This document shows, in pieces, positions 14,928 through 21,496 of a DNA stretch of 21,993 nucleotides (position 1 is the stretch's first letter; the number at the start of each line of letters is the position of its first letter). A program made the position numbers and the translations under genes. The notes under the pieces were generated by a model. The model saw nothing but the letters and a program-made list of their open reading frames with translations. It was not told the origin of the DNA and made no database searches. The DNA is from a virus: IMG/VR virus record IMGVR_UViG_3300022818_000079, positions 1 to 21,993 of that record. One strand, 5' to 3'.

Positions 14928-15745
14928 AGCGGATTGAATTATTCAATGACCATTTTCAAAACTATAAAGTTTATGGAATACCGAAGGCTCAATTAGTTTT
15001 AACCGATATCCCCTATAACGTGGGGATCAATGCCTATGGATCGAATCCCGCTTGGTACATCGGTGGAGATAATGAAAACGGACAAAGCGACCTTGCCGGG
15101 AAAACATTTTTTGATACTGACTCGAAATTCCGCATTCCAGAGTTTTTGCATTTCTGCGCCAAAATGATCGGCCCTGAACCAAAGGAAGCCGGCAAGGCTC
15201 CCTGTATGATTGTGTTCTGTTCATTCGAGCAGCAATTCCTTTTGATTGAAGAGGCTAAAAAATACGGCCTGAACAAATATATAAATTTGATTTTCAGGAA
15301 AAACTTTTCGGCTCAGGTCCTAAAGGCTAATATGCGTGTTGTCGGAAACTGTGAATATGCCCTGATTTTATACAGGGACAAATTGCCAAAGTTCAACAAC
15401 AACGGCTCAATGATTTTTAACTGCATTGACTGGCCCAGAGAAAATAATATACCAAAACTTCATCCCACCCAAAAACCGCTGGCCCTAATGGAATATTTGA
15501 TAAGGGTTTTTACAGACGTAGATGAAATTGTCATTGATCCATTGGCGGGCAGCGCCGTGACGCTTCTGGCAGCAAAAAACCTGAACAGGAAAGCGTATGG
15601 CTTTGAGATTAAAAAAGATTTTTTTAATGAAGCAAATAATAAAATATTGTCGCTTTCAATGCCGAAAATGTTCTGTGAAAGTAAAAAGCCGAAGTGGGAT
15701 AAAAATAAAGATTTATCCAATTCCCTCTTGACATTCGCAAAGTGA
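14924..15745 (+). CDS. Orphan DNA methyltransferase (N4-cytosine or N6-adenine type)
   Basis: A 273-residue protein with a GTG start (GTGA overlap). The catalytic motif IV appears as TDIPY at 27-31, with Ile in place of the usual Pro of D-P-P-Y. HPTQKP starts at residue 180, and the SAM-binding motif I is DPLAGSAVT from Asp205, close to the DPFxGSGT form. Motif IV before motif I indicates the beta-type order of amino-methyltransferases. No partner restriction enzyme is present, so it likely protects phage DNA or marks it. The C-terminal coding end contains the TTGACA of the promoter for the next transcript. Confidence 0.85.
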   Translation: MKRIELFNDHFQNYKVYGIPKAQLVLTDIPYNVGINAYGSNPAWYIGGDNENGQSDLAGKTFFDTDSKFRIPEFLHFCAKMIGPEPKEAGKAPCMIVFCSFEQQFLLIEEAKKYGLNKYINLIFRKNFSAQVLKANMRVVGNCEYALILYRDKLPKFNNNGSMIFNCIDWPRENNIPKLHPTQKPLALMEYLIRVFTDVDEIVIDPLAGSAVTLLAAKNLNRKAYGFEIKKDFFNEANNKILSLSMPKMFCESKKPKWDKNKDLSNSLLTFAK

Positions 15746-15756
15746 AGGAATAGGAT
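15728..15756 (+). promoter_or_regulatory. Promoter of element A
   Basis: TTGACA (15728-15733), a 17-base spacer and TAGGAT (15751-15756, 4 of 6 matches). The 12 bases around the -35 (CTCTTGACATTC) are identical to those of the promoter at 21340. It overlaps the end of the methyltransferase gene. Confidence 0.5.
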
Positions 15757-15762
15757 GGTAAT

Positions 15763-15879
15763 ATGCAGTCTGGTATCGGGTATGAAAAAACAAACATCGA
15801 AATTTAAGGGCGGCCTCTGCGGATTTGTCAAGCCTATTCAGGCAAGCCAGATACCGGCTGCACAGGGGCCGCTTTTTTT
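15763..15879 (+). ncRNA. Element A: candidate small RNA or attenuator with terminator-like stem
   Basis: An A-rich leader is followed by a 10-bp GC-rich stem with one G-U pair (15810-15819 with 15863-15872) and seven Ts (15873-15879), the layout of an intrinsic terminator. Inside the stem are small hairpins (GCCT-ATTC-AGGC at 15832-15843; AGCC/GGCT at 15845-15859). If transcribed from the 15728 promoter, the RNA would be about 117 bases. The same layout occurs at 18944 and 21340. It ends about 13 bases before the replication gene, so it could be a free RNA or a read-through control for that gene. Confidence 0.5.
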
Positions 15880-15895
15880 CAAGGGGAATAAATGA
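15782..15895 (+). CDS. Possible 37-residue leader peptide across element A
   Basis: The frame from ATG 15782 is open through the whole element A stem and ends with an ATGA overlap onto the next gene. The product is basic and Gly/Pro-rich (MKKQTSKFKGGLCGFVK at the start). No good ribosome site is visible. It may be a leader peptide, or just an open frame created by the RNA element. Confidence 0.25.
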   Translation: MKKQTSKFKGGLCGFVKPIQASQIPAAQGPLFFKGNK

Positions 15896-16659
15896 ACGGA
15901 ACCAGGAAAGAAGCAATGTCTTTTTTACATGATTCAAATTCCAGACATGATGTTAAAATGCTGAAACTCTGGAATAAATTTGGATATGAGGGGATTGGAA
16001 TATTTTGGTGTATCGTAGAAATTTTAAGAGAGCAACCTAACTTTAAATTTAAGATATCCGATATTGAACTTTTGAGTATCGAATTGCGAATCAATAAAGT
16101 GCTTATTAAAGACCTTATAACTTTCTGTCTCTCGCCAGAAACTGGACTTTTTAAAAATGAAAATGAATCGTTTTTTAGTGAGTCACTTTTACGTCGAATG
16201 GAGAAATTCAAAGAAAGTCGTTTTCGTATGAGTGCTGGCGGAAAGCTAGGTATGGAGAGACGCTATTCTAAAGGAGTTTCTAAGGTGCTTACAAGTAGGT
16301 TACAAGGTGGTAATAAGGTAATAGAAAAGAAACTAACTAAAACTAATTCTTTTCTTAAACCTAAAATAGAAGAAATAAGAGCTTATATCTTAGAGAAAAA
16401 ATACAATGTAAATGCTGAAGCATGGCTTGCACGATATGAATCGAATGGTTGGATGGTCGGAAAAAATAAAATGAAAAGTTGGAAAGCGACAATTGCTTAT
16501 TGGCATCATAACGATTTCGCAGGGGGTGTATTTAAGAATAAAATTACTCCATTACCAAATGATCGTTGTGGTCCAAATGAGTCTCAGGCTGAATTTGACG
16601 CGCGCCGGGCAAAGGTTTATGAAGAGTGCGAAAGACAAAACACTATGGAGGGCAAATGA
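15892..16659 (+). CDS. Replication organizer, DUF4373 / Lin1244-like N-terminal domain
   Basis: A 255-residue protein with AAGGGGA before the ATG. The N-terminal part (SFLHDSNSRHDVKMLKLWNK, then GYEGIGIFWCIVEILRE) matches the DUF4373 (Lin1244/Lin1753-type) domain found in phage replication initiators related to DnaD. The C-terminal part (AWLARYESNGWMVG and SWKATIAYWHHN) matches the short helicase-recruiting tail often seen in these proteins. The middle (about 115-165) is a Lys/Thr/Ser-rich linker. It would bind phage origin DNA and recruit helicase with its loader, which is the next gene and starts with an ATGA overlap. Confidence 0.75.
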   Translation: MNGTRKEAMSFLHDSNSRHDVKMLKLWNKFGYEGIGIFWCIVEILREQPNFKFKISDIELLSIELRINKVLIKDLITFCLSPETGLFKNENESFFSESLLRRMEKFKESRFRMSAGGKLGMERRYSKGVSKVLTSRLQGGNKVIEKKLTKTNSFLKPKIEEIRAYILEKKYNVNAEAWLARYESNGWMVGKNKMKSWKATIAYWHHNDFAGGVFKNKITPLPNDRCGPNESQAEFDARRAKVYEECERQNTMEGK

Positions 16660-16665
16660 ACTGCG

Positions 16666-16673
16666 AAATCTCA
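16666..16673 (+). repeat. Left 8-bp inverted repeat of the inversion
   Basis: AAATCTCA is the exact reverse complement of TGAGATTT at 17123-17130. Exactly eight bases match. A local hairpin (AATCTC/GAGATT, 16667-16683) overlaps this end and may help breakage or strand switching. Confidence 0.85.
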
Positions 16674-17122
16674 TAAAGAGATTCTGAAGTTATAAATGCA
16701 GTATTGGCAAAGTCTTTAAGGTATTCTAACTGTACGGCTTTTGCAAGATGTGTTTTGCCGCGTCCCGTTTGGCCGTAAATAATCAGTGTTTGAAATTCAG
16801 ATTTTTCCCAGTTTTTAACCTTACTAAAAGCATCCTGATTTTCATTTTCAATCTTAAAGGTTTTGAAGTTCTTTTCTTTGTCAGTATGCTTTTCTATATT
16901 CTCATTTACCTTTTCAATAACCCGATCTGGGCATATCTCGCGAATAGATTCAGTCAACCATTTATCGCGACGAATTCCAGGACCCCAGCCATAATAAGCC
17001 CAGTGGAATCCTTCAAAGCAGACCATATAAGTGACAGCATCGATCTGCGTCGGATTTTCGTGATTCATCTTTCGCACGATACGCTCGTGAATTTTATCTG
17101 CAATTTTACGATCATCATCTTT
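16674..17122 (-). other. Inverted 449-bp segment carrying the helicase-loader N-terminal half
   Basis: On the minus strand this segment encodes residues about 7 to 155 of the loader, including Walker A (YGQTGRGKTHLAKA). In the present orientation the minus-strand frame opens at a GTG (17077) and runs out past the left repeat to 16643, ending with a few junk residues. There is no evidence that this fragment is expressed. It is the only minus-strand coding sequence of the window. Confidence 0.85.
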
Positions 17123-17130
17123 TGAGATTT
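17123..17130 (+). repeat. Right 8-bp inverted repeat of the inversion
   Basis: TGAGATTT, the partner of AAATCTCA at 16666. In the restored gene these bases encode part of Tyr-Glu-Ile-Leu, in frame on both sides. Confidence 0.85.
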
Positions 17131-17425
17131 TAATTAAGGCGCAGCCAGCAAATGAATATGATATTAACGTTCATCAGCAGCTTGCAGATATTCGGGGATC
17201 CGCATTATTTATTCTGGATGACTTGGGCGCTGAACGAAAAACAACTGGCAGTTTTTTTGAAGAGCAATTAAAAAAACTCATAGATGAAAGGCATGGTCGG
17301 ACGATTATAACCACAAACCTTTCTACACAGGAGCTATCTAGCCGATACAATGAAAAGATAATTTCAAGATTAATGGAAAATTCTATCACGGTCCATCTGC
17401 GTGGGATTGACCATAGGAGGTCTTA

Positions 17426-17656
17426 ATGGAAACGCAAAAAACTAAACTAACAACACAGGAAGCTGCTAAATATCTGCGGCTTTCTCTTAGCTGGATTTAT
17501 CGGCTTGTAGCGCAAAATGAAATACCATTTCATCAGCGTCCAGGCAAACATGAGCATCTCGGTGTCGGCAGGCGCAATTGCAATCTGTGGTTTGACAGAG
17601 CAGAACTTGATACTTGGAATGATTCAGGAAAAAACAATGTGGAAAAAGAAATTTAG
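17426..17656 (+). CDS. Excisionase-type helix-turn-helix protein
   Basis: ATG overlaps the stop of the helicase-loader remnant (TAATG) with AGGAGG just upstream. The 76-residue product reads KLTTQEAAKYLRLSLSWIYR with later RRNCNLWFDRAELDTW, the usual layout of the small MerR-like HTH domain of excisionases and phage regulators (residues about 8-62). It may be a directionality factor for recombination or a transcription regulator. No integrase or recombinase is in this window. The end overlaps the transglycosylase gene. Confidence 0.75.
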   Translation: METQKTKLTTQEAAKYLRLSLSWIYRLVAQNEIPFHQRPGKHEHLGVGRRNCNLWFDRAELDTWNDSGKNNVEKEI

Positions 17657-18209
17657 CCCATTCACAAATGACTATACGAAGGTATGTATGTCTTTTGCGC
17701 TACTGGTTGCTATTATTGTAATTCTTTTTGTCTGGCCGGAGATATGGAAGCGCGGGGAACTGATTAGAGAAGCAGCAACCGCCATAGAGGAGCTTCAAGC
17801 GGACAAGGCGGAGCTGGCTGGCGATCTGCAGGACCTGCGGCAAGACCGTTACTACCAAAAGTATTCTTTTCAGTTTGTAATGAACATACTAATTGCCAAA
17901 ACAAAACAATACGGGATTCCAATTAATGTGGCATTGGCTTTGCTACAAATAGAGAGTAGCTTTAATGCGCAAGCTATATCAGCAACCGGCGATTATGGTT
18001 ATTTCCAGATTAATGAAAAGTCCTGGAAGTTTGACAAGGCCCGTATATTTGAGCCTGAATATAATATTGATTTAGGTTTGAAAATCTTGCAAGGGCATTA
18101 TAAGCAAGCCGGGTCATGGGCTATGGCGCTGGCGCTTTATAACGCAGGTAAGAATTATGAGCGATCTGAACATCCAAAAAAATTATCGGAAAGCATTTTT
18201 ATGAGATAA
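17637..18209 (+). CDS. Membrane-anchored lytic transglycosylase (SLT domain)
   Basis: ATG 17637 is chosen because it begins a basic N-terminus followed by one membrane segment (about 18-38, FALLVAIIVILFVWPEIW); the longer frame from 17517 lies inside the previous gene. A coiled coil (about 45-75) links to an SLT domain from about residue 88: catalytic Glu106 in LLQIESSFN, then GYFQIN and LALYNAG. The enzyme cleaves the beta-1,4 bond of peptidoglycan and would act on the outer side of the membrane, as a signal-anchor endolysin or entry/release hydrolase. It stands directly before a second muralytic gene. 190 residues. Confidence 0.85.
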   Translation: MWKKKFSPFTNDYTKVCMSFALLVAIIVILFVWPEIWKRGELIREAATAIEELQADKAELAGDLQDLRQDRYYQKYSFQFVMNILIAKTKQYGIPINVALALLQIESSFNAQAISATGDYGYFQINEKSWKFDKARIFEPEYNIDLGLKILQGHYKQAGSWAMALALYNAGKNYERSEHPKKLSESIFMR

Positions 18210-18212
18210 AAC

Positions 18213-18662
18213 ATGAACGAAAATTACAATCAAGCTTTTGAATTTTTAATGGCCCATGAAGGATATAAATCTGTTTCGCTTTCTGATGCTGGTGGCAGAA
18301 CAATCTTTGGCATCTCTTCTAAGTCCTGGCCTTTACTTGTTAAGGAACTTTGGGTGTTGCCATTCGATGAGGCCCGGCAACGCGCAAGAGAATTCTACAA
18401 GACGAAATATTGGGATACGCTGCAATGTGGCGACTTGTTGTATCCTATGGACATTATTGCGTTTGATACTAGTGTCAATATAGGTACAATCAGGACTATT
18501 AAGATGTTAAAAGAAAATGAAGCAATGTTTGATTTTCTGATTGCAAGAATTAGGTTTTATGTAGAGATTTCAGCGAAAGAAAATAATATTATTTTTTTAC
18601 GTGGATGGATAAATAGGGTGCTGTCGTTGTATGGCGTTATTACTGCGCAGAGTAAGCTATGA
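18213..18662 (+). CDS. GH108-type muramidase (endolysin)
   Basis: A 149-residue protein three bases after the transglycosylase. The N-terminal motif FEFLMAHEGYKS has the catalytic Glu16, followed by DAGGRTIFGIS (the usual form is a Thr-Asn/Tyr-Gly-Ile motif), and later DTSVNIG; these are features of glycoside hydrolase family 108. The C-terminal RIRFYVEIS and FLRGWINRV match the peptidoglycan-binding domain often fused to it. It cleaves the glycan backbone during host lysis. It has no signal peptide, so export needs a holin, none of which I can identify nearby. Confidence 0.85.
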   Translation: MNENYNQAFEFLMAHEGYKSVSLSDAGGRTIFGISSKSWPLLVKELWVLPFDEARQRAREFYKTKYWDTLQCGDLLYPMDIIAFDTSVNIGTIRTIKMLKENEAMFDFLIARIRFYVEISAKENNIIFLRGWINRVLSLYGVITAQSKL

Positions 18663-18958
18663 AGCAAAGTAAAAAGTCTATACGCAATCGGCTGGACAAA
18701 CAGATCGGCGAATGTGTCCGGGCCAGGGGTGCTTGTGAGCGCTGCGGGAAAATTATGCAGCTGCAATGTTGTCATATTTTTTCAAGGAGGTATAAGAAAT
18801 TGAGGCATGACGAAAGAAATCTTTTGGCACTTTGTGCTTCATGCCATTTCTGGGCGCATGCTAATCCGATTTTATTTTCTGAGTTTTGCCGGGAATATCT
18901 TGGGGATGAAAAATTCCAAGAATTAATTGATTTAAGAAATGATTTGACAAAACCATAA
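18659..18958 (+). CDS. HNH protein, NinG/Rap-like
   Basis: A 99-residue protein overlapping the endolysin by ATGA. Cys26-x2-Cys29, LQCCHIFSRR with His39, Asn54, and Cys59-x2-Cys62-His63 followed by FWAH build an HNH/zinc-binding core similar to NinG/Rap-type recombination nucleases of phages. Such proteins act on branched DNA, but a small HNH endonuclease of another type cannot be excluded. The end of the gene contains the -35 of the promoter for the next transcript. Confidence 0.75.
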   Translation: MKQSKKSIRNRLDKQIGECVRARGACERCGKIMQLQCCHIFSRRYKKLRHDERNLLALCASCHFWAHANPILFSEFCREYLGDEKFQELIDLRNDLTKP

Positions 18959-18972
18959 AATCATGTTATTAT
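18944..18972 (+). promoter_or_regulatory. Promoter of element B
   Basis: TTGACA (18944-18949), a 17-base spacer and TATTAT (18967-18972) with TGT just before it (extended -10). Transcription would start near 18979. It overlaps the end of the HNH gene. Confidence 0.7.
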
Positions 18973-18978
18973 TAAAAT

Positions 18979-19084
18979 GCGAGCATATATGATTTTAACT
19001 AAAAACGAAAACAACAGGGCCGGGGTGTTTATTCCTTGCGGTATTCTCCGCAATCATATAAGCTCGCAAACCCCGGCTCTTTCT
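18979..19084 (+). ncRNA. Element B: candidate small RNA or attenuator in the 5' end of a GIY-YIG gene
   Basis: After an A-rich leader, an 11-bp GC-rich stem with one G-U pair forms between 19016-19026 and 19070-19080. It encloses a perfect 6-bp hairpin TTGCGG-TATTCT-CCGCAA (19036-19053). A weaker T-rich stretch (CTCTTTCTC) follows. The RNA would be about 106 bases. The element lies inside the putative N-terminal coding part of the nuclease gene. Confidence 0.5.
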
Positions 19085-19780
19085 CATACAGTTTATATTT
19101 ACCGGAATATTGAAAATCCAGATATGGTTTATATTGGCAAAACCAGCATGGGGTTAAAGAAAAGAGATGGGTTACACCTAAAATCAAAGACGAGTATTCC
19201 GTTTGATGGTTTTTATAGAAAACATCCATCAAAATATTCCTTGTCAATTTTGAAATCGTGTAATTCAGATCAAGAGGCTATTGCTTGGGAAAAGATAATG
19301 ATTGCTCAATTCAATTCTATTTGGCCCAACGGATATAATTTTATGCCGGGCGGTTCTGGTGGTCCCGGAGTTTGGGCCAATATGTCAGAAGAAAAGAAAA
19401 AACAATTTGCGATTGGAAAATCAAAATGGGCCAAAGAATTTATGAACCGTCCAGGAATTAAAAAAATATTATCCGAATCTTCAAAACGATATGCCAATTT
19501 GCCGGAAGTAAAAATAGCAAGATCGGATAGAATGATTGGAGATAAGAATCCAAACAGGGATGGGATATATGGTGGAATAAAATTTAGAAAAGATAAAACA
19601 TTGTCGGAAATTACAAAACAAAAAATAAGAGAATCGAAACTTGGTTCTAAAAATCCAAATTATGCTAACCATAAACCTTGGACTCAAACAAGATGGGATG
19701 CTCAGGAAAAATGGCGTGCAGACAAGTTTCAGCAGCTTTTGGATGAAAGAAATAATATAGAAAAGATCAAGGAGGTCTAA
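18989..19780 (+). CDS. GIY-YIG homing-type endonuclease with NUMOD3 motifs
   Basis: The nuclease domain is clear: VYIY and VYIG (about 35 and 47 residues from ATG 18989), Arg of KKRDGLH, a Glu in EAIAWEKIM and NGYNFMPGG. A C-terminal NUMOD3-type DNA-binding repeat (LSEITKQKIRESKLGSKNPN) follows. Start is uncertain: ATG 18989 or 18977 lie at or near the predicted transcription start without a ribosome site, and the first 35 or so residues run through element B. This family cleaves a recipient genome to spread its own gene. It appears inserted between small phage genes with its own promoter and ends right before a gene with a GGAGG site. Confidence 0.85.
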   Translation: MILTKNENNRAGVFIPCGILRNHISSQTPALSHTVYIYRNIENPDMVYIGKTSMGLKKRDGLHLKSKTSIPFDGFYRKHPSKYSLSILKSCNSDQEAIAWEKIMIAQFNSIWPNGYNFMPGGSGGPGVWANMSEEKKKQFAIGKSKWAKEFMNRPGIKKILSESSKRYANLPEVKIARSDRMIGDKNPNRDGIYGGIKFRKDKTLSEITKQKIRESKLGSKNPNYANHKPWTQTRWDAQEKWRADKFQQLLDERNNIEKIKEV

Positions 19781-19781
19781 C

Positions 19782-19985
19782 ATGAAGCAGGTGAAAACGA
19801 TTGTGGTTATTCCGAAAGAGGCTGTTTTTTGCCCGTGGAATGACCCTCCGCAGTTCGTTAAATCGAAATTTTATTGTACCCATCCAGATGGGCCAACCAA
19901 TTGTAGGGAATATGAAATCCCCAAACTCTGCCCTCTCCGCAAGTTCGATTACCTTATAAAATTAGGAGGCAAAGATGAAAAATGA
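19782..19985 (+). CDS. Small Cys-containing hypothetical protein, 67 residues
   Basis: ATG one base after the nuclease stop, with AAGGAGG in the end of that gene. Cys17, Cys32, Cys41 and Cys50 may form a metal or disulphide site. The sequence starts KQVKTIVVIPKEAVFCPWND; no family recognised. It overlaps the next gene by eleven bases. Confidence 0.6.
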   Translation: MKQVKTIVVIPKEAVFCPWNDPPQFVKSKFYCTHPDGPTNCREYEIPKLCPLRKFDYLIKLGGKDEK

Positions 19986-20175
19986 TTTGTATGCAATTAG
20001 TAAGCGCAATCATAATTTATGTCCCATGTGTCGCCAGGATTTAAGAGCCGAACCCCATGATGGTTTACGAGGAGTGGATTGTCCACAATGCGGACAAGGC
20101 ATGAGATGGAGATGGGCAAAGAAATTAAAAACCATGATCTCCGCCCGTGAAAAATCGGAGGCGAATAATGGATAA
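19975..20175 (+). CDS. Small zinc-ribbon protein, 66 residues
   Basis: Strong AGGAGG before the ATG. Cys16-x2-Cys19 and Cys36-x2-Cys39 form a zinc ribbon, and the C-terminus is basic (MRWRWAKKLK), suggesting nucleic-acid contact. Part of the late small-gene run; function unknown. Overlaps the next gene. Confidence 0.65.
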   Translation: MKNDLYAISKRNHNLCPMCRQDLRAEPHDGLRGVDCPQCGQGMRWRWAKKLKTMISAREKSEANNG

Positions 20176-20365
20176 GCTGAAAGCGTGCTGTAATAATTGT
20201 GGAAATCGTTCCGATAAAAATTATCTGTTGTTTAGTCGCATGAAAGGAATGGGCGTTGAGTTTATTCTGTGGTGCAAGATGTGGGATAGGTTTGCAAAAC
20301 CTAATCATACTTGTAATTATTGGAAGAATAACAGCCGCGCCGTCAAGGAGGGAACCGATGGGTGA
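20168..20365 (+). CDS. Small Cys-rich hypothetical protein, 65 residues
   Basis: ATG 20168 is preceded by CGGAGG; the in-frame GTG at 20147 lies in the previous gene. CCNNCGNRSD near the start and later WCKMWDR and HTCNYW give five Cys and a His, a possible zinc site. No known family. The C-terminal end holds the ribosome site for the next gene. Confidence 0.6.
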   Translation: MDKLKACCNNCGNRSDKNYLLFSRMKGMGVEFILWCKMWDRFAKPNHTCNYWKNNSRAVKEGTDG

Positions 20366-20891
20366 TTCAAAATCATGCCCGCCGACGTGCGAATTACGAA
20401 ACAACGATTACTGCCCGTCCAGTAATTGCCAGCTGAAGCCGAAGCCAGTGCAGTCCAAACCGGCAGACTCAAAACCTTGCGCCGCCGGACTTACAATGAA
20501 ATGCAAAGTTGGATTTTGTAATTATTTTGTGGATTGCCCACACCGCTTGCGTCCCACTTACGAAGATGCGCTTGCCGCCGAAATCGCAACTATGCCAGAT
20601 GCTGAATTTAAGGCTAACTGTGAAAATCTTAAGGAGATGTGCAAGCCACGAATAATTAATGGCAGGTATCCAGTAGACGAAACCCCGGTGAGCGATAAAC
20701 CTGATATTGAAAATTGCAATGATTGTTATAAACAGGGAGTAGTGGACGGCCGAAACTCCGGCCTCGACGCGGCGATTGCGGCGGTGGAGAACCTGATGGA
20801 AAACAATACATCTATTCAGGGAAAACTGTCTGGATTACATTTTATCGCCGCCATATCGGTGCTCAAAAAGGGAGGACGAAATGGGACGTAA
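20358..20891 (+). CDS. Hypothetical protein with Cys-rich N-terminus, 177 residues
   Basis: ATG 20358, with AAGGAGGG just before it; the frame opens earlier at 20256 within the previous gene, but without a site. The N-terminal 65 residues are Cys- and Pro-rich with several Cys pairs (CPPTCELRNNDYC and CKVGFCNYFVDC), possibly disulphide- or metal-bound. The C-terminal half is helical (YKQGVVDGRNSGLDAAIAAV). Function unknown. The stop overlaps the next gene. Confidence 0.6.
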   Translation: MGDSKSCPPTCELRNNDYCPSSNCQLKPKPVQSKPADSKPCAAGLTMKCKVGFCNYFVDCPHRLRPTYEDALAAEIATMPDAEFKANCENLKEMCKPRIINGRYPVDETPVSDKPDIENCNDCYKQGVVDGRNSGLDAAIAAVENLMENNTSIQGKLSGLHFIAAISVLKKGGRNGT

Positions 20892-21063
20892 AGAAAATTT
20901 TATTAAAAAGTGGGGGATGACTCCGACTGAATTTAAAAAGAGAAAAAAGCAAAGAAAAGCAATGGCAAAAGAGTTTAATCTAATAGAACCGGAAGGTACG
21001 GAAATTGACGATACCACAGAAGAAGATTTAAGCCATTGCGATATGGTTGAAGAAAATTATTAG
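20881..21063 (+). CDS. Small charged hypothetical protein, 60 residues
   Basis: ATG overlaps the end of the previous gene, with GGGAGGACG before it. Lys/Arg-rich in the first half (TPTEFKKRKKQRKAMAKEF), acidic in the second, so it could be a small DNA- or RNA-contact protein or an inhibitor. No motif recognised. Confidence 0.55.
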   Translation: MGRKENFIKKWGMTPTEFKKRKKQRKAMAKEFNLIEPEGTEIDDTTEEDLSHCDMVEENY

Positions 21064-21072
21064 GAGGATGAA

Positions 21073-21327
21073 ATGGATGAGAAATTAGAGAAGTATTTTG
21101 AGAAAAAATCTCAAAAAATACTGAACGCTTTTGACGCATTTAAGGGAACGGTATTTGTTGCAAAATTATTAAAGCAAATCTACCTCGCCGGTTTCCTTGC
21201 CGCGCAGGAGAAGATTGGAGGAGAAGTGGATATGTTAAATGCAAGGTGGGGTTTCTTGGGTATCGAAAACGGTTGGTGGATTAAGTATAGCGAAGCACTC
21301 GCCGCAATAAAATCGGTGAAAATTTAA
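21073..21327 (+). CDS. Small helical hypothetical protein, 84 residues
   Basis: Preceded by TAGGAGG. The product is helical and moderately hydrophobic (KLLKQIYLAGFLAAQEKIGG), ending in a helix SEALAAIKSVKI. No family recognised. The stop is followed immediately by an in-frame ATG (21328) of the next region. Confidence 0.6.
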   Translation: MDEKLEKYFEKKSQKILNAFDAFKGTVFVAKLLKQIYLAGFLAAQEKIGGEVDMLNARWGFLGIENGWWIKYSEALAAIKSVKI

Positions 21328-21339
21328 ATGAAATATCTC

Positions 21340-21368
21340 TTGACATTCATTTTTTTATCGGGTATAAT
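21340..21368 (+). promoter_or_regulatory. Perfect consensus promoter of element C
   Basis: TTGACA (21340-21345), a 17-base spacer and TATAAT (21363-21368), all 12 bases as in the consensus. CTCTTGACATTC around the -35 is identical to element A. Transcription would start near 21375. Confidence 0.8.
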
Positions 21369-21374
21369 TCTATC

Positions 21375-21496
21375 ATGCGATATGGTGATTGGAATGTCAA
21401 ACAAAACAGAAAATAATAGCGGCCCCGGAGGTCTGGCTAACGCTCCGCTAATCGGCGGGGAGGGCCAATCGCCTATCGCAACCGGGGCTGCTTTTT
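21375..21496 (+). ncRNA. Element C: candidate small RNA or attenuator in the 5' end of a GIY-YIG gene
   Basis: An A-rich leader, then an 11-bp GC-rich stem with one G-U pair (21418-21428 with 21482-21492) followed by a five-T run. Inside is a GC-rich hairpin (CTCCGC-TAATCG-GCGGGG, 21443-21460) and a TGGC/GCCA pairing. About 122 bases if it starts at the promoter. The stretch is also open in the frame of the downstream nuclease. Confidence 0.55.

Larger units (their letters stand above)
16656..17426 (+). pseudogene. DnaC-like helicase loader broken by an internal inversion
   Basis: As written, the gene starts at ATG 16656 (ATGA overlap), reads six codons (MNCEIS) and hits TAA at 16674. The missing part lies on the opposite strand in 16674-17122, and the C-terminal part resumes on + from about 17131. 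Reversing 16674-17122 gives one unbroken 257-codon frame: the N-terminal half, then Walker A GQTGRGKTH (Lys129), then LYEILIKAQPANEY across the right junction, then Walker B FILDDLGAE (Asp188-Asp189) and the arginine-bearing C-terminal region. The length (256 residues) is normal for DnaC-type loaders, AAA+ proteins that place the replicative helicase on DNA. In the orientation shown the gene cannot make the loader; it may be switchable, recently damaged, or an assembly artefact. Confidence 0.9.

Noticed and set aside
15030-15050. tRNA T-arm-like bases (ATCGAATCCCGC)
   Set aside because: No acceptor, D or anticodon stems fit around it and it lies inside the methyltransferase gene.
16643-17077. 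Separate minus-strand ATPase gene
   Set aside because: It lacks Walker B and ends in junk after the left inverted repeat; it joins exactly with the + strand part when the segment is flipped.
16748-17125. Plus-strand open frame of 125 residues within the inverted segment
   Set aside because: It is the antisense of the loader N-terminal half, with no ribosome site and a hydrophobic low-complexity product.
17223-17426. Independent small gene starting at TTG 17223
   Set aside because: It is the C-terminal part of the helicase loader, with Walker B and earlier residues in frame upstream to 17131; no ribosome site at 17223.
21328-21396. Lipoprotein signal peptide fused to the GIY-YIG nuclease
   Set aside because: The in-frame stretch MKYLLTFIFLSGIILSC looks like a lipobox signal, but it coincides with a perfect 12-base promoter, and an exported DNA nuclease makes little sense; chance reading is more likely.
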